A stretch of DNA of 64,000 nt from Leisingera sp. ANG-M1 (GTDB lineage: Bacteria; Pseudomonadota; Alphaproteobacteria; Rhodobacterales; Rhodobacteraceae): assembly GCF_000813745.1 (NCBI RefSeq), contig NZ_JWLC01000004.1, forward strand, positions 34,403-98,402, given 5' to 3'. The notes under the pieces are model-generated. The model did no database searches, had not been told where the DNA came from, and saw only the letters and a program-made list of their open reading frames with translations. Position 1 is the first letter of the stretch, and the number at the start of each line of letters is the position of its first letter. Below are positions 43,663 to 53,011 of the stretch, piece by piece. The translations under genes and the position numbers were made by a program.

Positions 43663-44559
43663 ATGTTTCAACGCTTCAGTGCAACACAACTGGCGACAGG
43701 GTCGATCCTGATCGCGCTGGCGGTGACCGGGCTGAAAGTTGCGGCCTGGATGCTGACCGGCTCCGTTGCGCTGCTGTCGGATGCGCTTGAGTCCTTCGTG
43801 AACATCGGCGGCGCTGTGATTGCTTGGTTTGCCGTGCGTTATGCCCAGCGGCCGGCCGATGACGGCCACCCTTACGGCCACCACAAGGCGGAGTATTTCT
43901 CGGCCGTGGCCGAAGGCATCATGATCGTGATCGCCGCAGTGGTGATCCTGCATGAGGCTGTGAATGCGCTTGGCCGCCCCGCCGCAGCGGATTGGGGCAC
44001 GGCTGGCCTGCTGGTCAACGCCCTGGCGATGGTGTTGAACCTTGCCTGGGCGCGGGTGCTGCTGACGGCGGGCGGACGGCTTAAGTCGCCGGCCTTGTCG
44101 GCAGGCGGGCGGCATCTGATGAGCGATGTCTGGACCTCGGCCGGGGTGCTGGCAGGTCTGGTGCTGGCACTGGCCAGCGGCTGGACTGTGCTTGACCCGC
44201 TGCTGGCGCTCTTGGTGGCGGTCAATATCCTGCGCGAGGGCTGGCTGGTGATTGCCTCCTCGGTGAACGGGCTGATGGACACCGCAGCGCCGGAAGCGGA
44301 ACGCAGAAAGATCGAGGAGATCATTCATCGCATGGGCTCAGGCGCGCTGCAGGTGCATGATCTGAAGACGCGCCGGGCGGGGCAGGCGCTGTTCATCGAG
44401 TTTCACATGGTGGTGGACGGCGCCATGACGGTGCGGGCGTCGCATGGCATTTGCGACCTGATCGAGATTGCCCTTCGGGATGCCTTGCCCGAAGCGCAGG
44501 TGGTGATTCACGTGGAGCCGGAGCACAAGCTGGAGCCTGCCGGGATCAAGCCGCGCTGA
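43663..44559 (+). CDS. Cation diffusion facilitator (metal efflux)
   Basis: This 298-residue CDF transporter exports divalent metals such as zinc, cobalt or iron by proton exchange. The first helix and metal-site region read LTGSVALLSDALESFVNIGGAVIAWFAV, and the intermembrane motif HPYGHHKAEYFSAVAEG is intact, as is a second HLMSDVWTSAG site. A cytoplasmic ferredoxin-like C-terminal domain (about 210-295) contains HMVVDG. ATG 43663 has GGGGAGAGG upstream and is preferred to GTG 43642. Confidence 0.88.
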   Translation: MFQRFSATQLATGSILIALAVTGLKVAAWMLTGSVALLSDALESFVNIGGAVIAWFAVRYAQRPADDGHPYGHHKAEYFSAVAEGIMIVIAAVVILHEAVNALGRPAAADWGTAGLLVNALAMVLNLAWARVLLTAGGRLKSPALSAGGRHLMSDVWTSAGVLAGLVLALASGWTVLDPLLALLVAVNILREGWLVIASSVNGLMDTAAPEAERRKIEEIIHRMGSGALQVHDLKTRRAGQALFIEFHMVVDGAMTVRASHGICDLIEIALRDALPEAQVVIHVEPEHKLEPAGIKPR

Positions 44560-44623
44560 AGCGTTTGCATTTCCGGCGCGCCTCCCGTTTAAGCGCTGTC
44601 AAACAGGCATAAGGAGCGGGCAT

Positions 44624-45979
44624 ATGGCGATGGATTGGAACAAGCTGCTGAATGCAGGAAGACTGTGCCGTCCGGAGTATTCCGAGCACCCGGGCCGCCC
44701 CGCCTATCTGCAGGATTACGACCGGATCCTGTTCTCGGAGCCGTTCCGCCGCCTGGCGCAGAAGACTCAGGTGCATCCGCTGCATGACCATGACCACGTG
44801 CATCACAGAATGATCCACAGCATGGAAACCGCCAGCGTCGGCCGCTCTCTGGGGGCGGGCGTGGGCGCAGTGCTGATGGCGCGGGGCAGCCTGGAGCCTG
44901 AACAGATCTCGCGCCTGGCCGGGCACACTGAGGCTGCCTGCCTGGTGCATGACATCGGCAACCCGCCCTTTGGCCATTCCGGCGAGGACAGCATCGGCGA
45001 CTGGTTTGCGGCGCAGTTCCGCGCAGGCAATGGCGTTGCGGCGGAGGTGCCGCAGCATCTGCGGGCCGAGTTCGAGCATTTCGAAGGCAACGCACAGGGC
45101 TTCCGCATTGTCGGACGGCTTGAGTTTGCTCAGCGGGAGGGCGGGCTGCGGCTCAGCTATGCAACGCTGGGGGCCTTCATGAAGTACCCCTGCACCCGCC
45201 TGGTGCGGGACGAGGCTGTGGGGGCAGGCAATGCGCCCTACGTCGGCCTCAAGAAATTCGGCGTGTTCCAGTCGGATGCGAAACTCTTTGAGGAAACCGC
45301 AGAAGCACTGGGCCTGGTGGCTGAGCCTGGCGGCTGGTTCCGGCGCCATCCGCTGGCCTTCCTGGTCGAGGCCGCCGATGACATCTGCTACCGCATTCTG
45401 GATATCGAGGACGCAGCCAGCATGGGCGATCTCGACCGCGCCGAGGTCGCCGAGGCGCTGGAAGCCATCATCGGCAAACCTAATGAGGACCGCGGCCTGC
45501 CGATGCGCGACCGCATCGGCCTGCTGCGCGCCTTTGCCATCGGCCAGTCGATTGAGGCTGCCGTCACTGCCTTTATGGAGAACTATGACGCCATCATGAT
45601 GGGCGAATTCAACGATGGGCTGATGGAGGTCTCCTCCAAGGCGCAGGCTTTTGCCCGGCTGAAGGAGCTGTCAGAGCAGCGAATCTTTGTGGCCAGCCGC
45701 AAGACCGAGCTGGAGATCACCGGCCGCCAGGTGCTGCATTCGGTGCTGGATCACTTTCATGGGCTCTATTCGGACCTGCGCGAGTGCAGCTGGGATGTTG
45801 AAGAGCTGCAAGCCCGGCACATCTACTGGGCCAAGCTGATCCGGGCTGTCGATCTGGACCTGCGCGGAGTTCGGGACGAATACACTGCGATGCATTCTCT
45901 CGCAGACTTCGTCTCCGGCATGACCGACCGTTATGCGCTCAAAGTGCGGGACATGGTGTCGGGGACGGTACTGCGCTAA
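44624..45979 (+). CDS. dgt: Deoxyguanosinetriphosphate triphosphohydrolase-like protein
   Basis: This 451-residue HD-domain hydrolase splits dGTP or other dNTPs into a nucleoside and triphosphate. It has FSEPFRRLAQKTQVHPLHDHDHVHHRMIHSMETASVGRSLG (metal histidine His65) and the HD pair His109-Asp110 in LVHDIGNPPFGHSGED. AAGGAG precedes the ATG. Substrate preference is not visible. Its stop overlaps by four bases with the convergent PAS gene, so no terminator separates them. Confidence 0.88.
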   Translation: MAMDWNKLLNAGRLCRPEYSEHPGRPAYLQDYDRILFSEPFRRLAQKTQVHPLHDHDHVHHRMIHSMETASVGRSLGAGVGAVLMARGSLEPEQISRLAGHTEAACLVHDIGNPPFGHSGEDSIGDWFAAQFRAGNGVAAEVPQHLRAEFEHFEGNAQGFRIVGRLEFAQREGGLRLSYATLGAFMKYPCTRLVRDEAVGAGNAPYVGLKKFGVFQSDAKLFEETAEALGLVAEPGGWFRRHPLAFLVEAADDICYRILDIEDAASMGDLDRAEVAEALEAIIGKPNEDRGLPMRDRIGLLRAFAIGQSIEAAVTAFMENYDAIMMGEFNDGLMEVSSKAQAFARLKELSEQRIFVASRKTELEITGRQVLHSVLDHFHGLYSDLRECSWDVEELQARHIYWAKLIRAVDLDLRGVRDEYTAMHSLADFVSGMTDRYALKVRDMVSGTVLR

Positions 45980-46653
45980 CCGGCGCGCCGGCTTTCGGCC
46001 GCCTCCCGCGCCTCGTCGCGCTTGCGCTCGGCCATGGTGTCGGTGATGCGGCTGGCCCATTGGTTGTTCTCATCCGCCAGCGCCTTGATCTCGCGGGCGA
46101 GGTAGGCAAAGCCAAGGCCCGCCTTGCCTGCGCGCGCCGCCTCGATGCCTGCATTGATCGCCAGGATCGACAGCTTTTGAACCGACCGCAGGATGTTTTC
46201 TGCAAGGTCGATGATTTCGGCATTGGCCTCTTCGGTTCGGTTCAGAGTTGTCTGCAGTTCCTTGCGCAGGGTCACCTCCGCCGAGGCATCCACTACCAGC
46301 CCTTCGAGATAAACCATCTCGCCGCTGTCGTCATAAACCGCATTGCCCCGCTCGCGCACCCAGGCCTCGGTGCCGTCCGGGCGGCTCAGCCGGTAGGCGA
46401 CGTCCCAGTTCTCCTTGGCTTCGATGGCAGCATCCACATCGGCAAACACCCGGTCGATGTCATCTTTATGGGTCAGTCCGACATAGGACACTTTGGCATT
46501 GCCGAGGATATCGGATTTCGCGCAGCCGCAGAGTTTCTCAACCTGGCCGGCCATGAATTCCATGGTGAAATTCTCGTCATTGGCGCAGCGGTACACGAAG
46601 GCGCTGCCAGAGCTGAAAATGCTGTTGAATACCGTCAAAGCTTGGGTGTCCAT
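45976..46653 (-). CDS. PAS-domain protein with a short chemoreceptor-like tail
   Basis: This 225-residue soluble protein has one PAS domain (about residues 10-130, with WVRERGNAVYDDSGEMVYLEGLVVDASAEVTLR). The remaining about 90 residues resemble only a piece of the methyl-accepting signalling domain (VQKLSILAINAGIEAARAGKAGLGFAYLAREIKALADEN) and end soon after. It cannot form a full receptor hairpin, so it may pair with another receptor or act on its own. ATG 46651-46653 has GGGAGAGGA upstream. A CtrA-like palindrome lies about 80 bases before it. Confidence 0.75.
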   Translation of the reverse strand: MDTQALTVFNSIFSSGSAFVYRCANDENFTMEFMAGQVEKLCGCAKSDILGNAKVSYVGLTHKDDIDRVFADVDAAIEAKENWDVAYRLSRPDGTEAWVRERGNAVYDDSGEMVYLEGLVVDASAEVTLRKELQTTLNRTEEANAEIIDLAENILRSVQKLSILAINAGIEAARAGKAGLGFAYLAREIKALADENNQWASRITDTMAERKRDEAREAAESRRAG

Positions 46654-46795
46654 ATGTCCTCTCCCAGCGTGGCTGCTGCGCAATACGAATGTTCTCGGAA
46701 TTAGTGATTCCTGAATATGTTGGGGTTCTGCCGTTAAATTAACGTATATTGGTCATTTGCGGCATCGAGTGCCCGCACATGCGGCATGCAAAAGA

Positions 46796-46821
46796 AAAAC
46801 CCCGGCCGGAGCCGGGGTTTT
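46796..46821 (-). terminator. Rho-independent terminator after pckA
   Basis: The stem AACCCCGGC (46798-46806) and GCCGGGGTT (46811-46819) has a four-base loop and flanking A/T pairs. On the minus strand it is followed by TTTTTCTTT. It lies 26 bases after the pckA stop. Confidence 0.85.
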
Positions 46822-46846
46822 CTTAACGCTTCGCTAAGGAAGGGAA

Positions 46847-48445
46847 TCAGCCGATAGCGGCGGCTTTCACGTCCTCGTCGATGAACGGCAGGTACTGTTC
46901 GAAGTTGTCCGAGAACATCTGCACCAGCTTGGCCGCCTGACGGTCATAGGCCTCCTGATCGTCCCAGGTGCGGCGCGGATCCAGCAGCACTTCCGGCACG
47001 CCCGGCATGGTGACCGGCACATCAAAGCCGAAGTTGCTGTCCTTGCGGAACTCGGCTTCGGCCAGCGAGCCGTCCAGCGCCGCGGTCAGCAGCGCACGGG
47101 TTGCCTTGATCGGCATCCGGCTGCCAACGCCATAGGCGCCGCCGGTCCAGCCGGTGTTCACCAGCCAGCACGTTGCGCCGTGCTGGGCGATCTTCTCGCG
47201 CAGCAGGTTGCCGTAGACTTCCGGGCGGCGCGGCATGAAGGGGGCGCCAAAGCAGGTGGAGAAGGTCGGCTCCGGCTCGGTCACGCCGCGCTCGGTGCCG
47301 GCCACCTTGGAGGTGAAGCCGGAGAGGAAGTGGTACATCGCCTGCGCAGGCGTCAGCCGCGCGATCGGAGGCAGCACGCCGAAAGCATCGCAGGTCAGCA
47401 TGATGATGTTTTTCGGATGGCCGCCGCGGGCGCTTTCCGATGCATTCGAGATGTAATGCAGCGGGTAGGCGCAGCGCATGTTGGCGGTCAGGCTGTCGTC
47501 GTTGAAATCCAGCTCTTTGGTGTCCTCGTCGAACACCATGTTTTCGATCACGGTGCCGAACTTCGAGGTGGTGGCGTAGATTTCCGGCTCTGCCTCGGGG
47601 TTCAGGTTGATGGTCTTGGCATAGCAGCCGCCTTCGAAGTTGAAGGTGCCGTTGTCGGCCCAGCCATGCTCGTCATCGCCGATCAGCACCCGGTCCGGAT
47701 CGGCCGACAGGGTGGTCTTGCCGGTGCCCGACAGGCCGAAGAATACGGCGGTGTCGACCGGGTTGCCCTTGGCGTGGTTGGCGGAGCAGTGCATCGGCAT
47801 GATGCCCTTTTCCGGCAGCAGGTAGTTCAGCAGGGTGAACACGGATTTCTTGTTCTCGCCTGCGTATTCTGTGCCGCCGATCAGGATCATCTTGCGGTCG
47901 AAGTTCATCGCGATGATGGTTTCGGACCGGCAGTTGTGCTTCTGCGGGTCAGCCTGGAAGCTGGGGCAGTTGATCACGGTGAAATCAGCGGTGAAATCGT
48001 CCAGGTCTTCGCGGTCGGGACGGCGCAGCATGGTGCGGATGAACAGGTTGTGCCAGGCCAGCTCGGTCACCATGCGGACGTTGATCGCATGTGCCGGGTC
48101 CGCACCGCCCACCAGATCCTGGACGAAGTAGTCCTTGCCCTTCATGTGCTCCAGCATGTCCTGGTAGAGCGCGTCAAAGCCTTCCGGGCTCATCGCCGCG
48201 TTGTTGTCCCACCAGATGGTGTCGCGGACGCTGTCGGATTTCACGACATGTTTATCCTTGGGCGAGCGGCCGGTGAATTTGCCTGTGGTCACAAGGAAAG
48301 CGCCGCCATTGCCCAGCGTACCCTCGCCGCGCTTCAGCGCGGCTTCGATCAGCGCCGGCTCCATGAAGTTGTAGTAGACATTGCCCAGACCCTCGATGCC
48401 CTGATCTTCGAGGCGGAATTGCGGGTTAACCCGTCCAGATGTCAT
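46847..48445 (-). CDS. pckA: Phosphoenolpyruvate carboxykinase (ATP)
   Basis: This gluconeogenic enzyme turns oxaloacetate and ATP into PEP. The 532-residue protein has the P-loop GLSGTGKT (residues 237-244), the metal/substrate segment [17 protein letters not shown] and DDEHGW (258-262). It opens with [29 protein letters not shown] 48443-48445 has CAGGAG upstream. It is divergent from chvI, as in rhizobia, where chvI-chvG and pckA are neighbours. A pair of LacI-type palindromes lies 136-170 bases upstream. Confidence 0.96.
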   Translation of the reverse strand: MTSGRVNPQFRLEDQGIEGLGNVYYNFMEPALIEAALKRGEGTLGNGGAFLVTTGKFTGRSPKDKHVVKSDSVRDTIWWDNNAAMSPEGFDALYQDMLEHMKGKDYFVQDLVGGADPAHAINVRMVTELAWHNLFIRTMLRRPDREDLDDFTADFTVINCPSFQADPQKHNCRSETIIAMNFDRKMILIGGTEYAGENKKSVFTLLNYLLPEKGIMPMHCSANHAKGNPVDTAVFFGLSGTGKTTLSADPDRVLIGDDEHGWADNGTFNFEGGCYAKTINLNPEAEPEIYATTSKFGTVIENMVFDEDTKELDFNDDSLTANMRCAYPLHYISNASESARGGHPKNIIMLTCDAFGVLPPIARLTPAQAMYHFLSGFTSKVAGTERGVTEPEPTFSTCFGAPFMPRRPEVYGNLLREKIAQHGATCWLVNTGWTGGAYGVGSRMPIKATRALLTAALDGSLAEAEFRKDSNFGFDVPVTMPGVPEVLLDPRRTWDDQEAYDRQAAKLVQMFSDNFEQYLPFIDEDVKAAAIG

Positions 48446-48580
48446 GCGTTTTTTCTCCTGTGGCGGCGCGGCGGCACGCAGGCTGCGCGGCTGCGCCAAT
48501 GGGGCAATAGAAACCGGCATCGCTGCCGGTGGCGGGGTCTTAACATGGGCCTTCGGGCGGTGAACAGGCCGGCTGCCCCT

Positions 48581-48615
48581 AGTTAGCGCCACCAAGGCGA
48601 TGTTTAGCGCAACCA
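48581..48615. promoter_or_regulatory. Paired LacI-type operator candidates before pckA
   Basis: AGTTAGCGCCACCA (48581-48594) matches 11 of 14 and GTTTAGCGCAACCA (48602-48615) matches 10 of 14 positions of TGTTAGCGCTAACA. Their 21-base spacing equals two DNA turns, which would put two repressor or activator dimers on one face. Confidence 0.5.
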
Positions 48616-48616
48616 T

Positions 48617-48638
48617 TGATTTAACAGCTGATTTAACA
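48617..48638. repeat. Direct repeat TGATTTAACA, period 12
   Basis: The ten-base sequence TGATTTAACA occurs exactly twice (48617-48626, 48629-48638), two bases apart. OmpR-type regulators such as ChvI bind tandem direct repeats of about this period. A CtrA pair would need seven bases between TTAA halves, and here there are eight. Confidence 0.45.
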
Positions 48639-48797
48639 CCCGCACCTGCCTGCCTGTTCAGCAGACGCTAAGGTATTTTTGCCCCAATTGGGCCTAAAGA
48701 TGGCCGCGATTCTTCAAATGGGATTGATTCGGCGCATCATAAGAGCGATGAAAGTAGAAAAAACAAAACAGAACAGAGCAGATTAGGGCCAATTCCG

Positions 48798-49502
48798 ATG
48801 TCAAAGATTGCTTTGGTGGACGATGACAGGAACATCCTGACATCCGTTTCCATGACGCTTGAGGCCGAGGGCTTTGAGGTCGAGACCTATAATGACGGCC
48901 AGGCGGCACTGGACGCGTTCAACAAGAAACTGCCGGACATGGCGGTGCTGGATATCAAGATGCCGCGGATGGACGGCATGGATCTGTTGCAGCGGCTGCG
49001 CCAGAAAACCCAGATGCCGGTGATCTTCCTCACCTCCAAGGATGATGAGATCGACGAGGTTCTGGGCCTGCGCATGGGCGCCGACGACTATGTGAAAAAG
49101 CCGTTCTCGCAGCGCCTTCTGGTTGAACGCATCCGGGCGCTGCTACGCCGGCAGGAAGCGATCAGCAGCGATGCGTCCGGCGGCAGCAGCCCCGAGACCA
49201 AGGTGATGGAGCGCGGCAACCTGCGGATGGACCCGCTGCGCCACGCGGTCAGCTGGAAGGGCAAGGACGTGTCGCTGACGGTGACCGAATTCCTGCTGCT
49301 GCAGGCGCTGGCGCAGCGTCCCGGCTTTGTCAAAAGCCGCGACCAGCTGATGGACGTGGCCTATGATGATCAGGTCTATGTCGACGACCGCACCATCGAC
49401 AGCCATATCAAGCGCCTGCGCAAGAAAATGCGCAGCGCGGATTCGGATTTTGCGGCAATCGAAACTCTTTATGGAATCGGTTACCGTTATAATGAAGAAT
49501 AA
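48798..49502 (+). CDS. chvI: Response regulator ChvI (OmpR type)
   Basis: This 234-residue regulator has a receiver domain with phospho-acceptor Asp52 ([11 protein letters not shown]) and a C-terminal winged helix (about 140-232). It partners the ChvG kinase, which in alphaproteobacteria senses acid or envelope stress through ExoR-type control and regulates host-associated and central metabolism genes. The order chvI-chvG-hprK-rapZ-EIIA-HPr and the divergent pckA repeat the arrangement seen in rhizobia. The ATG lacks a strong ribosome site and follows an A-rich leader. Confidence 0.93.
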   Translation: MSKIALVDDDRNILTSVSMTLEAEGFEVETYNDGQAALDAFNKKLPDMAVLDIKMPRMDGMDLLQRLRQKTQMPVIFLTSKDDEIDEVLGLRMGADDYVKKPFSQRLLVERIRALLRRQEAISSDASGGSSPETKVMERGNLRMDPLRHAVSWKGKDVSLTVTEFLLLQALAQRPGFVKSRDQLMDVAYDDQVYVDDRTIDSHIKRLRKKMRSADSDFAAIETLYGIGYRYNEE

Positions 49503-49553
49503 GCGGCACGTTTGAGCGGGGCGGTTTGCCCCCGGCCGAAGGAGAAGGCGCGC

Positions 49554-51269
49554 ATGCGCGATACCAGCATTACGCAACGCCAGCAGGACGGCGATGTTGT
49601 TCTGGGGGAGGACTGGGTCACCCCCGAGCAATCCGTCACGCGGGAAATGCAGGTCAAGCGGGCGCGCCGGGGTCTTCTGTCGCTCAAAGGCTCGCCGCTG
49701 ACCCGCAAGATCATCACTTTCAACCTGATTGCGCTGATCATTCTGGTCGCTGGCATTCTGTATCTGAACTCCTCGCGCCAAAGCCTGGTGCAGCAGCGGG
49801 CCGGCACCCTGGTGTCCGAAGCGATGCTGGCGGCCAATGTCTTCGAAGCGGAGATGCCGGCCGCGGGCGCCGTCAGTTTTGCGGCAGGCGATGGCATCCA
49901 GGCCGATGTCACCCTGTCCAGGCTCAGCTTGCGCAGCGGCGTCGAAGCTTTTGTGTTTGATACCACCGGCAACCTGATTTCCAGCGTCAAAGGCGCCGAC
50001 CGCAGCGATGCTTTGAATGTCCTGAACGACAGCGGCCGCAGCCCGACCCTTATCAGCGATGCGCTGTCTGCCCTGTGGGGCATTGCCGATGGCGGCGGCT
50101 CGGCTGCCGCCGGGCCCGACGCCTCGGCCCCGGCTCTGGAAGAGCGCCTGGCAGGTCTTGTCGACCGGGCGATGAATGGCGGCACCGGGGTGGAAACCGT
50201 GGTGGATACCAGCGGCAGCCGGGTGATCTCGGCGGCAACCCCGATCATGCACAACGGCAAAGCGGTTGGCGTTATTGCTCTGACCTCGCCCACCGGCGAA
50301 GTGGACGCGCTGGTGCGCGGCGAGCAGGAGCGGGTGCTGCAAATGTTCATCGTGGCCTTGCTGGTGTCGGTTGGTTTGAGCCTGGTGCTGGCGTCAACCA
50401 TTGCCAACCCGCTGGCCGATCTGGCGGAGGCGGCAGAGCTTGGCCGGGAGCGCGGCAGCCGCAAATCCAATCCCGGCCGGATCCGTATCCCCGACCTCTC
50501 CGCCCGCCCTGATGAGATTGGTCGCCTGAGCCGGGCTTTGCGCGGCATGGTCAAGGCGCTGTACACCCGCATCGACAGCAACGAGCAGTTCGCAGCCGAC
50601 GTGGCGCATGAGATCAAAAACCCGCTGGCCAGCCTGCAATCCGCGGTCGGCACCCTGCGTATGGTCAAGCGCGACGATCAGCGCGAGAAGCTGATGGATG
50701 TGATCGAGCATGACGTCCGCCGCCTCGACCGTCTGGTGAGCGATATCTCCAATGCCTCCCGGCTTGATGCCGAGCTGGTCAAGGAGGAGGAAGAAGAGTT
50801 CGACCTGCTGACCATGCTGGGCAATCTGAACCAGTATCTGGGCGAAGATGCCCGCGCCAAGGGGGTCGACTACATCACCGACCTGCCTGCGCAGCCGATC
50901 CCGTTGCAGGGGCTGGAGGCCCGCTTGGCTCAGGTCTTTGTCAACCTGATCACCAATGCGATCTCCTTTTGCGAGGAAGGCGATGCCATCCGCGTCTGGG
51001 CGCGGCGCCGTGCCAACCGGGTGCTGGTGGTGGTCGAGGATACCGGCCCCGGCATCCCGGATCAGGCGCTGTCGAAGATCTTCAAGCGATTCTATTCCCA
51101 GCGCCCGGTGGAGCATTTCGGCAATAACTCCGGTCTCGGCCTGGCGATCTCGAAACAGATCGTCGAGGCGCATGGCGGTGTAATCTGGGCCGAAAACATC
51201 CGCCCGACCGAGGCTGATGTAACTTCCGAGCCGCTTGGCGCACGATTTGTGGTAGGCTTGCCCGTCTGA
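49554..51269 (+). CDS. chvG: Sensor histidine kinase ChvG
   Basis: This 571-residue kinase has two membrane helices (about 52-75 and 260-285) around a periplasmic sensor domain, a HAMP-like linker (TIANPLADLAEAAELGRERG), the phospho-acceptor His352 (FAADVAHEIKNPLASLQSAV) and an ATPase domain with N, G1 and G2 boxes (NLITNAISFC, VEDTGPGIP, GLGLAISKQ). ATG 49554 has AAGGAGAAGG upstream. The open frame to 49512 lacks such a site. It is followed 16 bases later by hprK. Confidence 0.93.
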   Translation: MRDTSITQRQQDGDVVLGEDWVTPEQSVTREMQVKRARRGLLSLKGSPLTRKIITFNLIALIILVAGILYLNSSRQSLVQQRAGTLVSEAMLAANVFEAEMPAAGAVSFAAGDGIQADVTLSRLSLRSGVEAFVFDTTGNLISSVKGADRSDALNVLNDSGRSPTLISDALSALWGIADGGGSAAAGPDASAPALEERLAGLVDRAMNGGTGVETVVDTSGSRVISAATPIMHNGKAVGVIALTSPTGEVDALVRGEQERVLQMFIVALLVSVGLSLVLASTIANPLADLAEAAELGRERGSRKSNPGRIRIPDLSARPDEIGRLSRALRGMVKALYTRIDSNEQFAADVAHEIKNPLASLQSAVGTLRMVKRDDQREKLMDVIEHDVRRLDRLVSDISNASRLDAELVKEEEEEFDLLTMLGNLNQYLGEDARAKGVDYITDLPAQPIPLQGLEARLAQVFVNLITNAISFCEEGDAIRVWARRRANRVLVVVEDTGPGIPDQALSKIFKRFYSQRPVEHFGNNSGLGLAISKQIVEAHGGVIWAENIRPTEADVTSEPLGARFVVGLPV

Positions 51270-51285
51270 ACCCGGTGTACCACCC

Positions 51286-51723
51286 ATGCCTGAGCCCCAA
51301 AGCCTCATCCTGCATGCCTCCTGCGTCGCGCTGGAGGGGCAGGGGCTTTTGATCACCGGCACCTCTGGCCAGGGCAAATCGGCGCTGGCGCTGCAGCTGA
51401 TGGCCTATGGTGCCCAGCTGGTGGCCGACGACCGGGTGCTGTTGCAGCTTTTGGACGGTGAGGCCGTAGCCAGCGCGCCAGAGCCGATCCGGGGGCTGGT
51501 TGAGGCGCGGTACATGGGGTTGCTGCACGCGCAGATCCGCAGTCCGGTGCCGGTGGCGGCGCTGGTCGATCTGGATGAAGCTGAGACTGAACGCCTGCCG
51601 GAACGGCAGACCGTCCGGCTGCTGGGGCTGGACGTGCCGCGGCTGAAACGCGTGGACGGTGCTCATTTCGCCCCGGCCCTGATGCAATACCTCAGATGCG
51701 GAGCCTTGGATCCTGATGCCTGA
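51286..51723 (+). CDS. hprK: HPr kinase/phosphorylase, short alphaproteobacterial form
   Basis: This 145-residue protein corresponds to only the catalytic C-terminal domain of the roughly 310-residue Gram-positive enzyme. The Walker A motif is GTSGQGKS at residues 25-32, and [16 protein letters not shown] replaces the family signature. It phosphorylates HPr on Ser46 in response to metabolites. Its stop overlaps the rapZ start by eight bases. The HPr encoded downstream retains Ser46, so the pair is intact. Confidence 0.9.
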   Translation: MPEPQSLILHASCVALEGQGLLITGTSGQGKSALALQLMAYGAQLVADDRVLLQLLDGEAVASAPEPIRGLVEARYMGLLHAQIRSPVPVAALVDLDEAETERLPERQTVRLLGLDVPRLKRVDGAHFAPALMQYLRCGALDPDA

Positions 51724-52594
51724 TGCGGAACAGAAGGCGGTTCCGGCCGTGCTGGTCACCGGCCCGTCCGGAGCGGGGCGGACCACCGCGATCAACGTGC
51801 TAGAGGATCTCGGGTTTGAGGCCATCGACAACCTGCCGCTGCGGCTGCTGCCTGGTCTGATCGACGCGGCCGCAGCGCCGCGGCCGATGGCTTTGGGTCT
51901 GGACAGCCGCAACCGTGATTTCTCGCCTCGGGCACTGCTGGATGTGATCGACATGCTGTCGGGCCGCCGCGAAGTGAAGCTCACGGTGCTGTATCTTGAT
52001 TCCCAGCCGGATGTGCTGCTGCGGCGTTATTCGGAAACCCGCCGCCGCCACCCGCTGGCCCCGGCAGAATCACCGGGCGAAGGCGTGCGCCGGGAATTGG
52101 ACCTGATGGCGCCAATCCGCGACCGTGCGGATATCCTGCTCGATACGTCGGCAATGAATGTTCACCAGCTGAAGGCAGAGATCGAGCGCTGGTTTGCGCC
52201 TGAGGGGCGGACGCTGGCGCTGTCGGTGCAAAGCTTTTCCTACAAGCGGGGCATGCCGCATGGCATCGATATGGTGTTCGACTGCCGGTTTCTGGCCAAC
52301 CCCTACTGGCAGCCGGAGCTGCGCCAGCTGAATGGCCAGGACGCTGCGGTGCAGGACTATGTACGGGCGGATGCCCGCTTTGAACCTTTCTTCTCCCGGA
52401 TCCTGGATCTGACCCGGCTGCTGCTGCCAGCCTACCGGGAAGAGGGCAAATCGCATTTTTCTATCGCTTTCGGCTGCACCGGCGGCCAGCATAGATCGGT
52501 GACAATGGCGGAAACCCTGGCCAAGGCCCTTGCAGAAAGCGGCCAGCAAGTGTCAATTAGACATCGCGAGCTGCAAGGCCAGCAGAAGAATTGA
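51716..52594 (+). CDS. rapZ: RNase adapter protein RapZ
   Basis: This 292-residue nucleotide-binding protein (YvcJ/YhbJ family) guides RNase E to small RNAs in enterobacteria. The P-loop reads GPSGAGRT at residues 16-23 with arginine at the usual lysine place. The C-terminal domain with [25 protein letters not shown] and the [14 protein letters not shown] signature is complete. It overlaps hprK and precedes the EIIA gene by nine bases, matching the conserved PTS cluster. Confidence 0.93.
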   Translation: MPDAEQKAVPAVLVTGPSGAGRTTAINVLEDLGFEAIDNLPLRLLPGLIDAAAAPRPMALGLDSRNRDFSPRALLDVIDMLSGRREVKLTVLYLDSQPDVLLRRYSETRRRHPLAPAESPGEGVRRELDLMAPIRDRADILLDTSAMNVHQLKAEIERWFAPEGRTLALSVQSFSYKRGMPHGIDMVFDCRFLANPYWQPELRQLNGQDAAVQDYVRADARFEPFFSRILDLTRLLLPAYREEGKSHFSIAFGCTGGQHRSVTMAETLAKALAESGQQVSIRHRELQGQQKN

Positions 52595-52603
52595 GAGGCC
52601 GGG

Positions 52604-53011
52604 TTGATCGGGATTGTGATCGTAGCGCATGGCGGGCTGGCAAGAGAGTATCTTGCCGCTGTGGAACACGTTGTGGGTCCGCAGCCCAATCTCATGGCCA
52701 TTGCCATCGGCCCCGAGGATGACCGGAACGGCAAACAGGATGAAATCTGCTCTGCCGCCAATACGGTCGACAGCGGTGGCGGGGTGGTGGTGGTGACCGA
52801 CCTGTTCGGCGGCTCTCCGTCCAATCTCAGTCTCAAGGCCTGTGCTCCGGCGGACCGTCGCATCCTTTACGGGGCCAATCTGCCAATGCTGATCAAACTG
52901 GCGAAATCCCGCCACTTGCCAGTGGCCGATGCGGTGCGGCAGGCGATGGAAGCCGGGCGTAAGTACATCAACGCGCAAAACGTAAACCCTGACGGGGAGC
53001 AGGCATACTAA
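52604..53011 (+). CDS. PTS EIIA component, mannose type
   Basis: This 135-residue protein has the phospho-acceptor His9 in VIVAHGGLA and the GGVVVVTDLFGGSPSNLSL loop of the EIIA-Man family. No EIIB or EIIC permease is nearby, so it most likely acts in regulation, as in other alphaproteobacteria, rather than sugar uptake. The start is TTG 52604 with GAGAGG upstream. It abuts the ptsH gene without a gap. Confidence 0.9.
   Translation: MIGIVIVAHGGLAREYLAAVEHVVGPQPNLMAIAIGPEDDRNGKQDEICSAANTVDSGGGVVVVTDLFGGSPSNLSLKACAPADRRILYGANLPMLIKLAKSRHLPVADAVRQAMEAGRKYINAQNVNPDGEQAY

Larger units (their letters stand above)
48446..48797. promoter_or_regulatory. 352-base divergent regulatory region of pckA and chvI
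   Basis: This gap holds a cluster of possible operators: TTAGCGC-type palindromes at 48581-48594 and 48602-48615 (21 bases apart), a direct repeat TGATTTAACA at 48617-48626 and 48629-48638, and CCCAATTGGG at 48683-48692. The last 45 bases before chvI are very A-rich and lack a good ribosome site. I see no gene or small RNA. Confidence 0.5.
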
